60,665 nucleotides of DNA from Proteiniclasticum sp. Its GTDB lineage: Bacteria; Bacillota; Clostridia; Clostridiales; Clostridiaceae. The notes beneath the pieces are model-generated. The model had not been told where the DNA came from. It worked only from the letters and a program-made list of their open reading frames with translations, and ran no database searches. The translations under genes were made by a program, and so were the position numbers. The stretch covers positions 1-60,665 of the forward strand of contig NZ_DOPX01000029.1 in NCBI RefSeq assembly GCF_003514505.1, read 5' to 3'. Below, one piece after another: positions 1 to 8,532 of this stretch. Within the stretch, counting starts at the first letter, position 1; the number at the start of each line of letters is the position of its first letter.

Positions 1-29
1 GCTTTAGCTGTGGGAGTGTCAAATAAAGG

Positions 30-812
30 TCAATGAGCGTTTCTTTCAATCTGTACTCTCCTAAGCAAGGTTTCTTCAAGACTCTGTACGGTATCTTCAC
101 TTGAAGCCAAAGCATAAAGGATGAGGTTCAGATCCTCGTCTGGATAATAATGATGGAGGAGGACACCATACATGGGCTGAACTGGATAGAATTCGAAGCT
201 TTTTGGAGGAATGCCATAAAGAAGATAGGAAAGCTGAAAGTCTCTTGGATGAAGTGGAGTTGACATGATAAATGAACCGGTATATTTCGTGAATGCATCG
301 GATCTGATCATCACAGGGAAACCGGATTTCAGGACATGTTTCTTCTCAAACACCGCCTCACTTGAGGATAGTCCAAAGGATGGAAGCATGAGTTTTTTTA
401 CATCAAACTCCACAAGAAGAGCAAGCTCCTCTAGGGCTAATGGATGTCCAGCTCCTGAAACCCAGTAGGCGCCTGTAAAGGAGCTGTAGAGAGACTCATC
501 AGGGTCCATGACATAGCTTCTGCCCAGAAAAAAGGAAGGCCTCCTGAAGGTATAGTCCACCGTGAAAGAAACAGGCATGTGAAGAGCCTTAGAAGCTCTC
601 TCAGAGTCGTTGTATGTCAGGAGCACTGGCAGCATGGAAGTGCCATGAAGAGGCATTGTCAGTTCAAATCCAAGTTTATTTTCAACGCTGTTTTTTTCGG
701 AGTACAGATCAAAAAACGGCAGTATAAAAATCATCCGAAGTCCTGGAACTGCCAGGCAGCAAAGAAGTACCGCCAATAAAGCGGCAATGGCTTTTATGAG
801 GTGTTTTTTCAT
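30..812 (-). CDS. Membrane-anchored protein of unknown function
   Basis: I do not recognise this 260-residue protein. It starts with a short basic stretch followed by one strongly hydrophobic segment (about residues 8-35), so it is probably a signal-anchored protein facing outside; the rest is soluble, without Cys clusters or repeats. I chose the internal ATG at 812 because GGAGGG lies 12 bases upstream and the residues that follow look like a normal signal sequence; an in-frame ATG at 842 would add ten residues and has no ribosome-binding site. It is divergent from the DUF1846 gene. The stop lies only 30 bases from the window edge, so downstream neighbours are not visible. Confidence 0.6.
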   Translation of the reverse strand: MKKHLIKAIAALLAVLLCCLAVPGLRMIFILPFFDLYSEKNSVENKLGFELTMPLHGTSMLPVLLTYNDSERASKALHMPVSFTVDYTFRRPSFFLGRSYVMDPDESLYSSFTGAYWVSGAGHPLALEELALLVEFDVKKLMLPSFGLSSSEAVFEKKHVLKSGFPVMIRSDAFTKYTGSFIMSTPLHPRDFQLSYLLYGIPPKSFEFYPVQPMYGVLLHHYYPDEDLNLILYALASSEDTVQSLEETLLRRVQIERNAH

Positions 813-937
813 GACGGCAGCACTCCCTCCGATCTCTTTCACTTTGAAGGTATCACAAAGAAATGGAAAATATGCCCAATAACTATGAATAATATGCTAA
901 AAACCTTTTCATGAGCGTAGCCGATGCTTTTGCCGTA

Positions 938-998
938 AAATATGAAACTTAACATTTTTTCCATGACGTGTTATAGTTTATGTTGAGAAATATGAAAC
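938..998 (+). promoter_or_regulatory. Promoter of the DUF1846 gene flanked by direct repeats
   Basis: TTAACA (949-954) and TATAGT (972-977) are separated by exactly 17 bases, giving a start near 984. The 11-base word AAATATGAAAC occurs at 938-948, abutting the -35, and again at 988-998, just after the predicted start. The two copies are 50 bp apart and on the same strand, an arrangement that could bind a regulator on both sides of the promoter. Confidence 0.55.
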
Positions 999-1031
999 AA
1001 AGAGAAGACCAATAAAGAGCTGGAGGATGGC

Positions 1032-2540
1032 ATGAGGAAACAGGGTTTTGATCCACAAAAATATATTGAGGAACAGTCCAAATTTATCTTGGAGCGTGTG
1101 AATGACTACGACAAACTGTATTTGGAGTTTGGAGGGAAACTCATTGGAGACAAGCATGCCAAAAGAGTGCTTCCAGGGTTTGATGAAGATGCCAAAATCA
1201 AGCTTCTTCAGAAACTGAAAGATTCAGCAGAAATTATTATCACCGTTTATGCGGGAGATATTGAAAGAAACAAGATCCGTGGTGATTATGGCATTACGTA
1301 TGATATGGATGTGTTCAGACAGATTGATGAGCTCCGGGGATACGGGCTTACGGTGAATAGCGTGGTCATCACAAGGTACAATGACCAGCCTTCAACCAAG
1401 GTCTTCATAGCGAAACTGGAGAGAAGAAACATCAAAGTCTACACCCATCGTGCCATTCCAGGATATCCTTCTGATGTGGATATGATTGTCAGTGAGGAAG
1501 GCTATGGAAAAAATCCGTACATTCCTACCACTAAACCCATCGTTGTGGTCACGGCACCTGGCCCTAACAGCGGTAAGCTCGCCACATGCCTCAATCAGCT
1601 GTATCATGAGTATAAGCTTGGCAACCATGCGGGATACTCGAAGTTTGAGACTTTTCCGGTTTGGAACGTGCCACTGAAGCATCCTCTGAACATTGCCTAT
1701 GAAGCTGCCACGGTGGATTTGAAAGATGTCAATATGATGGATTATTTCCACTTTGAGAGATACCAGCAGGTGGCTGTGAATTACAACCGGGATCTGGAAA
1801 TGTTTCCGGTGGTCAAAAGAAGCATCGAAAAAATCACAGGAAAAGAATCTGTGTATCAGAGCCCTACGGATATGGGGGTCAACCGGGTGGGGTTTGGCAT
1901 CATTGACGATGAAGTGATTAAAGAAGCTTCCAGACAAGAAATCATACGAAGAAACTTCATTACTGAATGTGACTATAAGAAAGGCCTTGTGGATGAAGAG
2001 ATCTTAAACCGTATGAAACTGATCATGGAAGAGCTGGCATTAAAGAAAGAGGACCGGGTCCCGGTAAGACCAGCCAGAGACTATGCTGAGAAGCTTAAAT
2101 CTAGATGTGAGAATAAAGAAGTTCCTGCTGTGATGGCATTTGAACTTCATGACGGCACAGTGATAACCGGAAGAAGCTCAAACCTCATGGATTCCTGCTC
2201 TGCAGCGATTCTCAATGCAATCAAGTATCTGGGACACATCGGGGACGAGATCTATCTTCTGTCTCCTGTTATCATCGAAACCATAAGAAGCCTTAAAAAG
2301 GATATGCTTCACAGTAAAATTACCACACTGAATGCAAATGAAGTGCTCATTGCGCTGACAATCGGGGCAGTGACCAATCCTACTGCACAGCTTGCTGTGG
2401 AGAAGCTTGGAGAACTGGAGGGGGTACAAGCCCATTCCACGGTGATGCTCAATAAGGATGATGAGCAGATCCTTAAGAAGCTCGGCATAGATGTGACTTG
2501 TGAACCTGTTTACCCTTCTGAAAACTTATATTATGTATAG
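1032..2540 (+). CDS. DUF1846 family protein
   Basis: The 502-residue product matches the full-length DUF1846 family, a cytosolic protein common in anaerobic and lactic Firmicutes whose biochemical role is not established to my knowledge. It has no signal peptide or membrane segment. A glycine/serine-containing loop near residues 177-183 (APGPNSGK) resembles a phosphate-binding loop but is not a canonical Walker A. The ATG at 1032 follows GGAGG by about six bases. It is monocistronic: it has its own promoter and is followed at once by a hairpin terminator. Family assignment is good; function is unknown. Confidence 0.85.
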   Translation: MRKQGFDPQKYIEEQSKFILERVNDYDKLYLEFGGKLIGDKHAKRVLPGFDEDAKIKLLQKLKDSAEIIITVYAGDIERNKIRGDYGITYDMDVFRQIDELRGYGLTVNSVVITRYNDQPSTKVFIAKLERRNIKVYTHRAIPGYPSDVDMIVSEEGYGKNPYIPTTKPIVVVTAPGPNSGKLATCLNQLYHEYKLGNHAGYSKFETFPVWNVPLKHPLNIAYEAATVDLKDVNMMDYFHFERYQQVAVNYNRDLEMFPVVKRSIEKITGKESVYQSPTDMGVNRVGFGIIDDEVIKEASRQEIIRRNFITECDYKKGLVDEEILNRMKLIMEELALKKEDRVPVRPARDYAEKLKSRCENKEVPAVMAFELHDGTVITGRSSNLMDSCSAAILNAIKYLGHIGDEIYLLSPVIIETIRSLKKDMLHSKITTLNANEVLIALTIGAVTNPTAQLAVEKLGELEGVQAHSTVMLNKDDEQILKKLGIDVTCEPVYPSENLYYV

Positions 2541-2549
2541 ATTGTTCTG

Positions 2550-2576
2550 GAGTCCTTTTACAAGGGCTCTTTTTTT
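2550..2576 (+). terminator. Intrinsic terminator after DUF1846 gene
   Basis: GAGTCCTT and AAGGGCTC pair around the loop TTAC (one G-U pair), followed directly by seven T. Confidence 0.85.
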
Positions 2577-2715
2577 GCGCCATCAGGATCTGGGGTCAGC
2601 TTCAATAAAAAATCAGAAACAGTATTTAGATTTTTTTCCTTAAGAAAAGTATTTGTCACTTTTTGAGACATTTCTGCCTATAGGATTGTATTACAAGTGA
2701 AAGGAGGGGAAGAGA

Positions 2716-3216
2716 TTGCTGCAGACTACGCTTCGAAGCAGAGAAAATTTTGAGGAAATCTATGAAACCTATGTGGATATGGTGTACCGTATCTGCTTCA
2801 CCTATCTGAAAAATACCGCGGATACAGAAGATATGGTGCAGAATACATTCATAAAATTCATGGAACAATCTCACTCCTTTCAGTCCAAAGAACATGTGAA
2901 AGCATGGCTTATCGTTACAGCTGGGAATCTTTGCAAAAATCATCTGAAACACTGGTGGTCTAAAAGAGCACCAGTGGAAGACGGGAACATGCCTGTATTC
3001 ATGGAAGAGGAAGAGACGAGGGAAGTGGTGGATGCGTTATGGGAGATTCCTGAAAAATACAGAATTGCTTTGTACTTACATTATTTTGAAGGATACAAAA
3101 GTAAAGAGATTTCAGAAATACTTGGCATATCACATTCAACGGTTCGGACGCATCTTGAGCGTGGCAGAGAAGCGCTGAAGAACAAACTAGGAGGTGACTT
3201 TATTGATGGAAGATAG
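2716..3216 (+). CDS. Sigma-70 family RNA polymerase sigma factor (ECF-like)
   Basis: The 166-residue protein has only regions 2 and 4. Region 2 covers about residues 8-75, with the acidic ED motif TEDMVQ typical of ECF sigma factors; region 4 covers about 105-155, with the helix-turn-helix SKEISEILGISHSTVRTH. It would direct polymerase to a small regulon. Translation starts at TTG, supported by AAGGAGGGG seven bases upstream; no ATG is well placed. The next gene overlaps its end by 11 bases and encodes a single-pass membrane protein, the usual sigma/anti-sigma arrangement. The target promoters cannot be told from this window. Confidence 0.88.
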   Translation: MLQTTLRSRENFEEIYETYVDMVYRICFTYLKNTADTEDMVQNTFIKFMEQSHSFQSKEHVKAWLIVTAGNLCKNHLKHWWSKRAPVEDGNMPVFMEEEETREVVDALWEIPEKYRIALYLHYFEGYKSKEISEILGISHSTVRTHLERGREALKNKLGGDFIDGR

Positions 3217-4000
3217 ATTTAAAAAAGCTCTGGAAAATATCAAACCTACTGAACTGGAAAAAAATAGGATGTATCAGAATATTTTACATCAGGAGAGGCT
3301 TGCCCATGAGAAAAAGGGAGGAATAAAAATGAATAACAGAAGATCTATTTGGATGACAGGTGCGGCAGCAGCGCTTCTTATGCTGGTTTTCAGTGCCAGT
3401 TATTTCATAGGAAAGGATAAGGGCGACGTGCTGTACTCCAGTAACGGAGTAGAAGTAAAGGAAGTTTCTGAAGTGAAACTTGAAAATAATGGCGCAGGAG
3501 CCATAACCATGCTTTTCACAGAAAAAGATGTGTTTACACTATTTGATACAGATGCTTTTATGGGAACTGTGGAGGACGTGAAAAATATCAGCATGAATTT
3601 TGACGGTATAGTGCATTACCGCGCCATGGCCATATTGAAAGTGGAGAAGGTGTATGATGGAGAGCTGACACCAGGGGAAACTGTCCGCGTGATGCTGCCT
3701 GGACCCGTGGATACGGGACAAGTGATGGGAGCTGATTTTAATATCACCAGAGCGATGAAACCTGGTGAAAGAGGGATATTCCTGCCTTTGAAATATCAGA
3801 ATGAGGAAGTGTGGGAAGAGAATGGTAAGGTGCTGAAGATGAAAGACGTGGCTGAGTATGCAATTCTCGACACGGAGCGGTTTGCATTTATGGAAACTGC
3901 TGAAGGACTTCTGTTTGCAAGGGATACTTTTCCGAAGATCATGAATGCAACATCCTTGGAAGAGATTGAGACCTATATTCAGGAGAAAATCAGCCAGTAG
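3206..4000 (+). CDS. Putative anti-sigma factor, single-pass membrane protein
   Basis: About 45 charged N-terminal residues (cytosolic) precede one membrane helix (about residues 46-65) and an extracytoplasmic domain of about 195 residues. This layout and the 11-base overlap with the sigma gene suggest an anti-sigma factor that holds the sigma at the membrane until a surface signal arrives. No zinc-binding HxxxCxxC motif is present, so it is not a classical ZAS protein. The outer domain contains a beta-rich stretch of unknown family. ATG at 3206 was chosen because AGGAGGT sits ten bases upstream; a GTG four codons earlier overlaps that site. Role inferred from context, not from a recognised domain. 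Confidence 0.65.
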   Translation: MEDRFKKALENIKPTELEKNRMYQNILHQERLAHEKKGGIKMNNRRSIWMTGAAAALLMLVFSASYFIGKDKGDVLYSSNGVEVKEVSEVKLENNGAGAITMLFTEKDVFTLFDTDAFMGTVEDVKNISMNFDGIVHYRAMAILKVEKVYDGELTPGETVRVMLPGPVDTGQVMGADFNITRAMKPGERGIFLPLKYQNEEVWEENGKVLKMKDVAEYAILDTERFAFMETAEGLLFARDTFPKIMNATSLEEIETYIQEKISQ

Positions 4001-4023
4001 GTTCAGAATAGATCCAATAAAAT

Positions 4024-4058
4024 AGGACAGAATGCGGTTTCTTGCATTCTGTCCTTTC
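4024..4058. terminator. Bidirectional terminator between anti-sigma and degV genes
   Basis: A perfect 12-bp inverted repeat (AGGACAGAATGC with GCATTCTGTCCT, loop of eight bases) lies between two convergent genes and is followed by a short T-rich run on the plus strand. Confidence 0.75.
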
Positions 4059-4067
4059 TTCATCATT

Positions 4068-4955
4068 CTATGAGGGCTGTTGAGATTCTCTTTCTCCCAC
4101 GAAGGTCAGACCAATCATGCCTGGGCCGGTATGGCTGCCGATGATAGGTCCGATCTGTGTCATAATGACTTCTTTCACATGAAGTTCATTTTTCAGCTTC
4201 GTTGAAAGGAATTCTGCGTCTTTTAATGAATCACCATGTCCGATGATGACCACCTGGTTATCAGCAGTCCCAGCACAGGATTTCATTTTTACGATCAGTT
4301 CAGAAAGAGATTTCTTTCTGCCCATGACTTTTCCAAGGTTCACTAGTTTTCCTTCCATATTCACACTGAGGATGGGTTTTATGTTCAGTGCAGTACCGAT
4401 GTTGGCAGAGAGTGCGCTGATTCGGCCACCTCTTTTCAAATGCATCAGATCCTCTACTGTGAACCAATGACAGATTTTCTTCTTATTCTTCTCCAGCCAT
4501 TCATAAAGCTCCTCAAGACTCAACCCTTGTCTTTTTTTCAGCACCGCATGGTAGACAAGGAGCCCTTGTCCTATGGAAGCGGCAATTGAATCCAAAACCA
4601 GAATTTGCCGTTCAGGATAGAGTTCCTTCAGTTCTTCAGCCGCCATTCTGCTGGCATTATAACTACCGCTGAGAGCGGAAGAAAAAGACACATGAAGGAT
4701 ATCCTGGCCTGCCTTCAGATAGGGTTCAAAAACACCCATGAACCTTGCTGTATTGATCATGGAAGTGCTGGATACTTTTCCTTCCCGTAGACTCCCATAA
4801 AAAGATGCAGTTTTCTCACCTTCATCCTCAAGATCCTGAAAATGACTGACTCCATCCAGAATATATTCCATTGGGATAACATGAACGTCAAGCTCTTTTA
4901 TCACGGTGGATGGAAGATCACAAGTGGAATCGGTTATGATTTTATAAATGCGCAT
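4068..4955 (-). CDS. DegV family fatty-acid-binding protein
   Basis: This 295-residue protein starts with the DegV signature ITDSTCDLP, which forms part of the lipid-binding first lobe. Further conserved elements are the SGSYNAS loop (about residues 93-99) and the second-lobe segment KPILSVN. DegV/FakB proteins bind a fatty acid and present it to the kinase FakA for membrane lipid synthesis. No fakA is visible here and most clostridia carry several degV paralogues, so the lipid preference is unknown. An AAGGAG ribosome-binding site precedes the ATG. It converges on the sigma/anti-sigma pair. Confidence 0.9.
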   Translation of the reverse strand: MRIYKIITDSTCDLPSTVIKELDVHVIPMEYILDGVSHFQDLEDEGEKTASFYGSLREGKVSSTSMINTARFMGVFEPYLKAGQDILHVSFSSALSGSYNASRMAAEELKELYPERQILVLDSIAASIGQGLLVYHAVLKKRQGLSLEELYEWLEKNKKKICHWFTVEDLMHLKRGGRISALSANIGTALNIKPILSVNMEGKLVNLGKVMGRKKSLSELIVKMKSCAGTADNQVVIIGHGDSLKDAEFLSTKLKNELHVKEVIMTQIGPIIGSHTGPGMIGLTFVGERESQQPS

Positions 4956-5138
4956 AAATACTCCTTTTATGAAATAATAAGGACTCTTCCTCTAAAACAT
5001 AATAATACCATTGAATCATAAAGAATGTACCCCAAAATTAGCTTAAAATTTCCTGAACAGTAGGCCTGAGGACAACAAAGATAGGCAAGTGAATGGAACC
5101 TGTGATAAAATAGGGGTTGAATACGAGGTGATGAAGAC

Positions 5139-5612
5139 ATGGATAAAAAAGAACGAAAAAACAGGACCCTTGCTGAGAACAGAAAAGCCAGACATGATTA
5201 TTTTATTGAAGAAGTCTATGAGGCTGGTATTGAGCTCATCGGTACAGAAGTGAAATCCATCAGAATGGGTAAAGTAAATCTGAAAGAGAGCTATGCTGAA
5301 ATAAAAAATGGCGAGATGTTTATTGTAGGGATGCATATTTCGCCTTATGAAATGGGAAACATCTTCAATCGGGATCCACTGAGAGACCGAAAACTCCTTC
5401 TGCATAAAGAAGAGATACTGAAGCTTCAGCAGTTAAGCCAAAGAGATGGGTATACTCTGATTCCGTTGTCCCTTTATCTTAAGAATGGCCGTGTGAAGCT
5501 GGCTGTTGCTGTGGCGAAAGGAAAGAAGAATTACGACAAGCGTGATGCACTTCTTGAAAAGGCACACAAACGAGATGTGGACCGTGAAGTGAAAGAGCGA
5601 AACAGAATGTAA
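5139..5612 (+). CDS. smpB: SsrA-binding protein SmpB
   Basis: The 157-residue product has the normal SmpB length and motifs: the N-terminal NRKARHDYFIEE, GTEVKSIRMGKVNLKESYAEI and the basic C-terminal tail KRDVDREVKERNRM that mimics the mRNA path in the ribosome. It binds tmRNA and delivers it to stalled ribosomes in trans-translation. A tmRNA gene is not seen nearby although the two are often neighbours. The ribosome-binding site is GAGGTGATG. proC follows 26 bases later and may be co-transcribed. Confidence 0.96.
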   Translation: MDKKERKNRTLAENRKARHDYFIEEVYEAGIELIGTEVKSIRMGKVNLKESYAEIKNGEMFIVGMHISPYEMGNIFNRDPLRDRKLLLHKEEILKLQQLSQRDGYTLIPLSLYLKNGRVKLAVAVAKGKKNYDKRDALLEKAHKRDVDREVKERNRM

Positions 5613-5638
5613 TCATCTAAAGTTCGGGAGGCATGTAT

Positions 5639-6445
5639 ATGAAAAAAACCATCGGATTTATCGGCTGCGGAAATATGGGAAAAGCCATGGTGAGAGGATT
5701 CATCGAAAGTGAGTTTGCATTGCCCCAAGAAATCATTGTGTCCACACAAAGGGAAACGACCAGAGAGAACATCAAAGAAACCTTTGGTGTGCGGGTCACA
5801 GAGAAAAATCAGGAAGTAGCAAAGGAATCAGACATTCTTTTCTTTGCAGTGAAACCTTATGCATATGAAACTGTGATGAAGGAATCAAAAAGCGCTCTAA
5901 AGGATGATGCACTGATCATTGGACTGGCGGCTGGCGTCACCATCGACAAGATGAAGGAGTATCTGGGGCAGGAGCGGAAGATTGTAAAGATAATGCCCAA
6001 CACGCCTGTGGCGGTATCTGAAGGTGTCATAGCCGTCAGTTTTTCAGACACCTTGACCTCTAAAGAAAGAAGAGAAGTAACAGAGCTTTTATCGGTGATG
6101 GGGAAGGTGACTGTCATTGACGAGAAACATATGGACGTCATCACTGGCATTGCAGGTTCTTCTCCTGCCTATGTATATATGTTCATTGAAGCCATGGCAG
6201 ATGCTGCGGTGAAAAATGGACTGCCTAGAAAAGAAGCCTATGATATTTCTGCTCAGGCCGTACTTGGTGCTGCGAAAATGGTGCTGGAGTCAGGGATTCA
6301 TCCGGGAATCCTCAAGGATATGGTGACATCACCCGGTGGCACCACCATTGAAGCAGTGGCGGTTCTGGAAGAAAAAGGGCTGCGGCATGCAGTGATTTCA
6401 GCGGTGGATGTTTGTGTGGACAAATCTAGAAAAATGAGCAAATAA
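5639..6445 (+). CDS. proC: Pyrroline-5-carboxylate reductase
   Basis: The enzyme reduces 1-pyrroline-5-carboxylate to L-proline with NAD(P)H, the last step of proline synthesis. The 268 residues show the nucleotide-binding glycine motif GFIGCGNMGKAM at the N-terminus, the VKP and MPNTPVAV segments, and the C-terminal P5CR dimer signature around SPGGTTIEAVAVLE. ATG at 5639 is preferred over that at 5633 because GGGAGG is then eight bases upstream rather than three. It ends at a strong terminator. Confidence 0.95.
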   Translation: MKKTIGFIGCGNMGKAMVRGFIESEFALPQEIIVSTQRETTRENIKETFGVRVTEKNQEVAKESDILFFAVKPYAYETVMKESKSALKDDALIIGLAAGVTIDKMKEYLGQERKIVKIMPNTPVAVSEGVIAVSFSDTLTSKERREVTELLSVMGKVTVIDEKHMDVITGIAGSSPAYVYMFIEAMADAAVKNGLPRKEAYDISAQAVLGAAKMVLESGIHPGILKDMVTSPGGTTIEAVAVLEEKGLRHAVISAVDVCVDKSRKMSK

Positions 6446-6453
6446 AGAGTTGA

Positions 6454-6478
6454 AGAGTTTCCTAGGAAGCTCTTTTTT
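6454..6478 (+). terminator. Intrinsic terminator after proC
   Basis: The inverted repeat AGAGTTTCC/GGAAGCTCT (one G-U pair) is followed by six T. Confidence 0.85.
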
Positions 6479-6493
6479 ATTGCGACGGAAATG

Positions 6494-6528
6494 AAAAGAA
6501 GAGATGAATATTCATCCATCTCTTCAAA
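6494..6528 (-). terminator. Terminator of the flavoprotein gene
   Basis: On the minus strand GAAGAGATG and CATCTCTTC pair, followed by a T-rich run; it lies just past the stop of the flavoprotein gene. Confidence 0.65.
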
Positions 6529-6542
6529 AAGCGATCTATTTG

Positions 6543-8363
6543 TTAGTTTCCTTCTTTGGCAGCAGTAGCGCCAGCGATACGTCCAAAGGTGTGGACATCA
6601 GCCAGAGCATTTCCACCTAAACGGTTGGCGCCATGGATTCCACCGGTGACTTCACCAGCGGCGAAGAGTCCTTTGATGATTTCTCCGTTCTGGTCCACTA
6701 CTCTTGTTTCAGGGGTGATCTTAATTCCACCCATGGTGTGATGTACGGTAGGAACGCGCTTACCGGCATAGAATGGAGCGGTATCAAGTTTATCCATGAA
6801 CAGTGTTCTACCGAACTCATCTTTTGCACCATCAACAGATGCATTGAAAGCTTCTACTGCTTTCACAAGATTCGCAGGTTCAACCCCGATCTGTTTTGCA
6901 AGATCTTCCAGGGTATCCGCTTTATACGCTCTTCCTTCTTTTACGAGGGAATCTATGGTTTCATTGAAGTTGTTTACCGTATCGCCAGTGGGATAAGAAT
7001 GCTGATCCACGATGACCCACATCATGGAGTCGGTCTGCTCCATCAGTGCCTTGGTCATTACATCTCTTCTAGCTCCTTCGTCTACGAAGCGGTTTCCTTC
7101 CGCATTGACGAAGATTCTGTTTTCTACACCCTGCTCGATATTTCCAGAAAGACTTCCTGTTACAGGGTCTCCCATGGGAAGTAGCTGAATGTTTTCCATT
7201 TGGACAATGGATGCATTGACTTTCTCCGCCATGATGATTCCATCACCAGTAGCGCCTCTGTGGTTGGTGGTCTTGATGTTGGTGAGTTTTGGCCAGATGG
7301 TGTTATACTGGTCTCTCATTTCAACGTTTGAACCAAATCCGCCAGTGGCGATGATAACACCGTTCTTGGCATTTACAGTGATCTTTCCGTTCTTTCCTTC
7401 AGCAAGGAATCCGGTAACAGCTCCTTCAGTATCTACAAGAAGCTCTTTTGCTTCCACTTCAGTAAGCACTGTAATGTCATCTTTATGTTCATTGATGTAG
7501 TTCATGAAGGTATTGACATAACCTGTACCCAGTGGCTCCACGGGCTTGTGTGATCTTGGCCATAGAGCGCCAAGGACGGTGAATACTTTGTCTGTGAACT
7601 TCATGCCAAGGGATTCCAGCCACTCTATGGTTGGATAAGCATTTTCAACAAGAACTCGAACCAGCTCTGGATCGCCCTTTTTATCTCCGCCTTCATAGGT
7701 CTGCTGGAAGTGTTTTTCCACAGAATCCTCGATGCCCTGTGCAGACTGTCTCTTTGGGTCTACTGCGTTGAAAGCTGAGCCAGAGATGATGGTGTTTCCA
7801 CCGACGTTTGGCATTTTTTCTACAAGCAGAACCTTCGCACCATTCTGATGAGCTGAAACTGCAGCTGCTAAACCTGCACCTCCACCACCGATGATTGCTA
7901 CTTCTGTATCAAACTTCTGATCTTTTTTCTCTACCTCTACGGACTCTTTGACTTTTAGTTTCTCAACATCTGCACCAGCCTTCACTAGAGCAGCTTCAAG
8001 CGCAGCCAGAAATCCTTGAGAAGAATAGGTTGCTCCGCTGACCAGGTCCATGGACAAGGAAGCTTTTTCAAGAGCTGCTTCTGTGAGTGTGTTTACAGCT
8101 TTATCTCCAAGACCCTCTGTTTCTGTGTGTTCTGATTTGATTTCAAGAATGTTGTTCTCATCTACGGTTACAGTAAGGGTAATATCCCCATGATACCCTT
8201 TGGCCGTTCCTTCATATGTGCCAGGTGTGAACAGGCCCTCCTCGCTGGAAGATGGTGTTTCTGGCGTTTCAGGAGCTGCAGGCTCCTTTGTGCCGCAAGC
8301 TGCAAAAGAAATTGAGAGCATCAGCAGCAGAACCGCCGTAACTTTCTTTCCGATCTTTTTCAT
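6543..8363 (-). CDS. Secreted flavinylated flavocytochrome-c/fumarate-reductase-type lipoprotein
   Basis: The 606-residue protein starts with a lipoprotein signal peptide (lipobox SFAAC, Cys23) and a Pro/Ser/Glu linker. An FMN-binding domain follows (about residues 45-130) with the covalent attachment motif SGATYS at 109-114, predicted acceptor Ser114. The rest is a fumarate reductase-like FAD domain (GGGGAGLAAA at 159-168) with His541/His542 in PTVHHTMGG and Arg581 in GANRLGGNA. No haem motif is present. Such proteins are extracellular terminal reductases fed by membrane flavoproteins in Gram-positive anaerobes. The catalytic Arg is probably Arg433 in ARRD, but the region where fumarate reductases carry a substrate-binding His reads LLPMGDP (394-400), so the acceptor may not be fumarate. 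ATG at 8363 follows AAGGGG. Divergent from a TetR regulator. Confidence 0.88.
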   Translation of the reverse strand: MKKIGKKVTAVLLLMLSISFAACGTKEPAAPETPETPSSSEEGLFTPGTYEGTAKGYHGDITLTVTVDENNILEIKSEHTETEGLGDKAVNTLTEAALEKASLSMDLVSGATYSSQGFLAALEAALVKAGADVEKLKVKESVEVEKKDQKFDTEVAIIGGGGAGLAAAVSAHQNGAKVLLVEKMPNVGGNTIISGSAFNAVDPKRQSAQGIEDSVEKHFQQTYEGGDKKGDPELVRVLVENAYPTIEWLESLGMKFTDKVFTVLGALWPRSHKPVEPLGTGYVNTFMNYINEHKDDITVLTEVEAKELLVDTEGAVTGFLAEGKNGKITVNAKNGVIIATGGFGSNVEMRDQYNTIWPKLTNIKTTNHRGATGDGIIMAEKVNASIVQMENIQLLPMGDPVTGSLSGNIEQGVENRIFVNAEGNRFVDEGARRDVMTKALMEQTDSMMWVIVDQHSYPTGDTVNNFNETIDSLVKEGRAYKADTLEDLAKQIGVEPANLVKAVEAFNASVDGAKDEFGRTLFMDKLDTAPFYAGKRVPTVHHTMGGIKITPETRVVDQNGEIIKGLFAAGEVTGGIHGANRLGGNALADVHTFGRIAGATAAKEGN

Positions 8364-8396
8364 AATGTTCCCCTTTCGTATTGATAATATTTGGAC

Positions 8397-8454
8397 GAAC
8401 ACGTTCGGTGAATTCGTTCATTTAAACATTATCACAAGGTTAAAATATTATCAA
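8397..8454 (-). promoter_or_regulatory. Promoter of the flavoprotein gene with palindromic TetR-type operator
   Basis: On the minus strand TTGATA (8454-8449) and an extended -10 TGTGATAAT (8436-8428) predict a start near 8421. Just downstream lies an interrupted palindrome with half-elements GAAC (8397), TTC (8404), GAA (8410) and GTTC (8416), symmetric about 8408 and 23 bp long. This size and symmetry fit a TetR-family operator placed to block transcription just after initiation. The adjacent divergent TetR gene is the obvious ligand-responsive partner. Confidence 0.65.
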
Positions 8455-8532
8455 TAATTGACAAAAAATAATAATTTCTTGGAGTAGTCTGAAAGTTTGG
8501 GGTATAATGTTTTCAGATATGGAGGGGATATT

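Noticed and set aside
1550..1600. Walker A-like loop in the DUF1846 protein
   Set aside because: APGPNSGK lacks the full GxxxxGK[ST] spacing and I cannot support nucleotide binding.
5613..5638. tmRNA gene expected near smpB
   Set aside because: No tRNA-like ends or tag-coding segment are visible in the short gaps around smpB.
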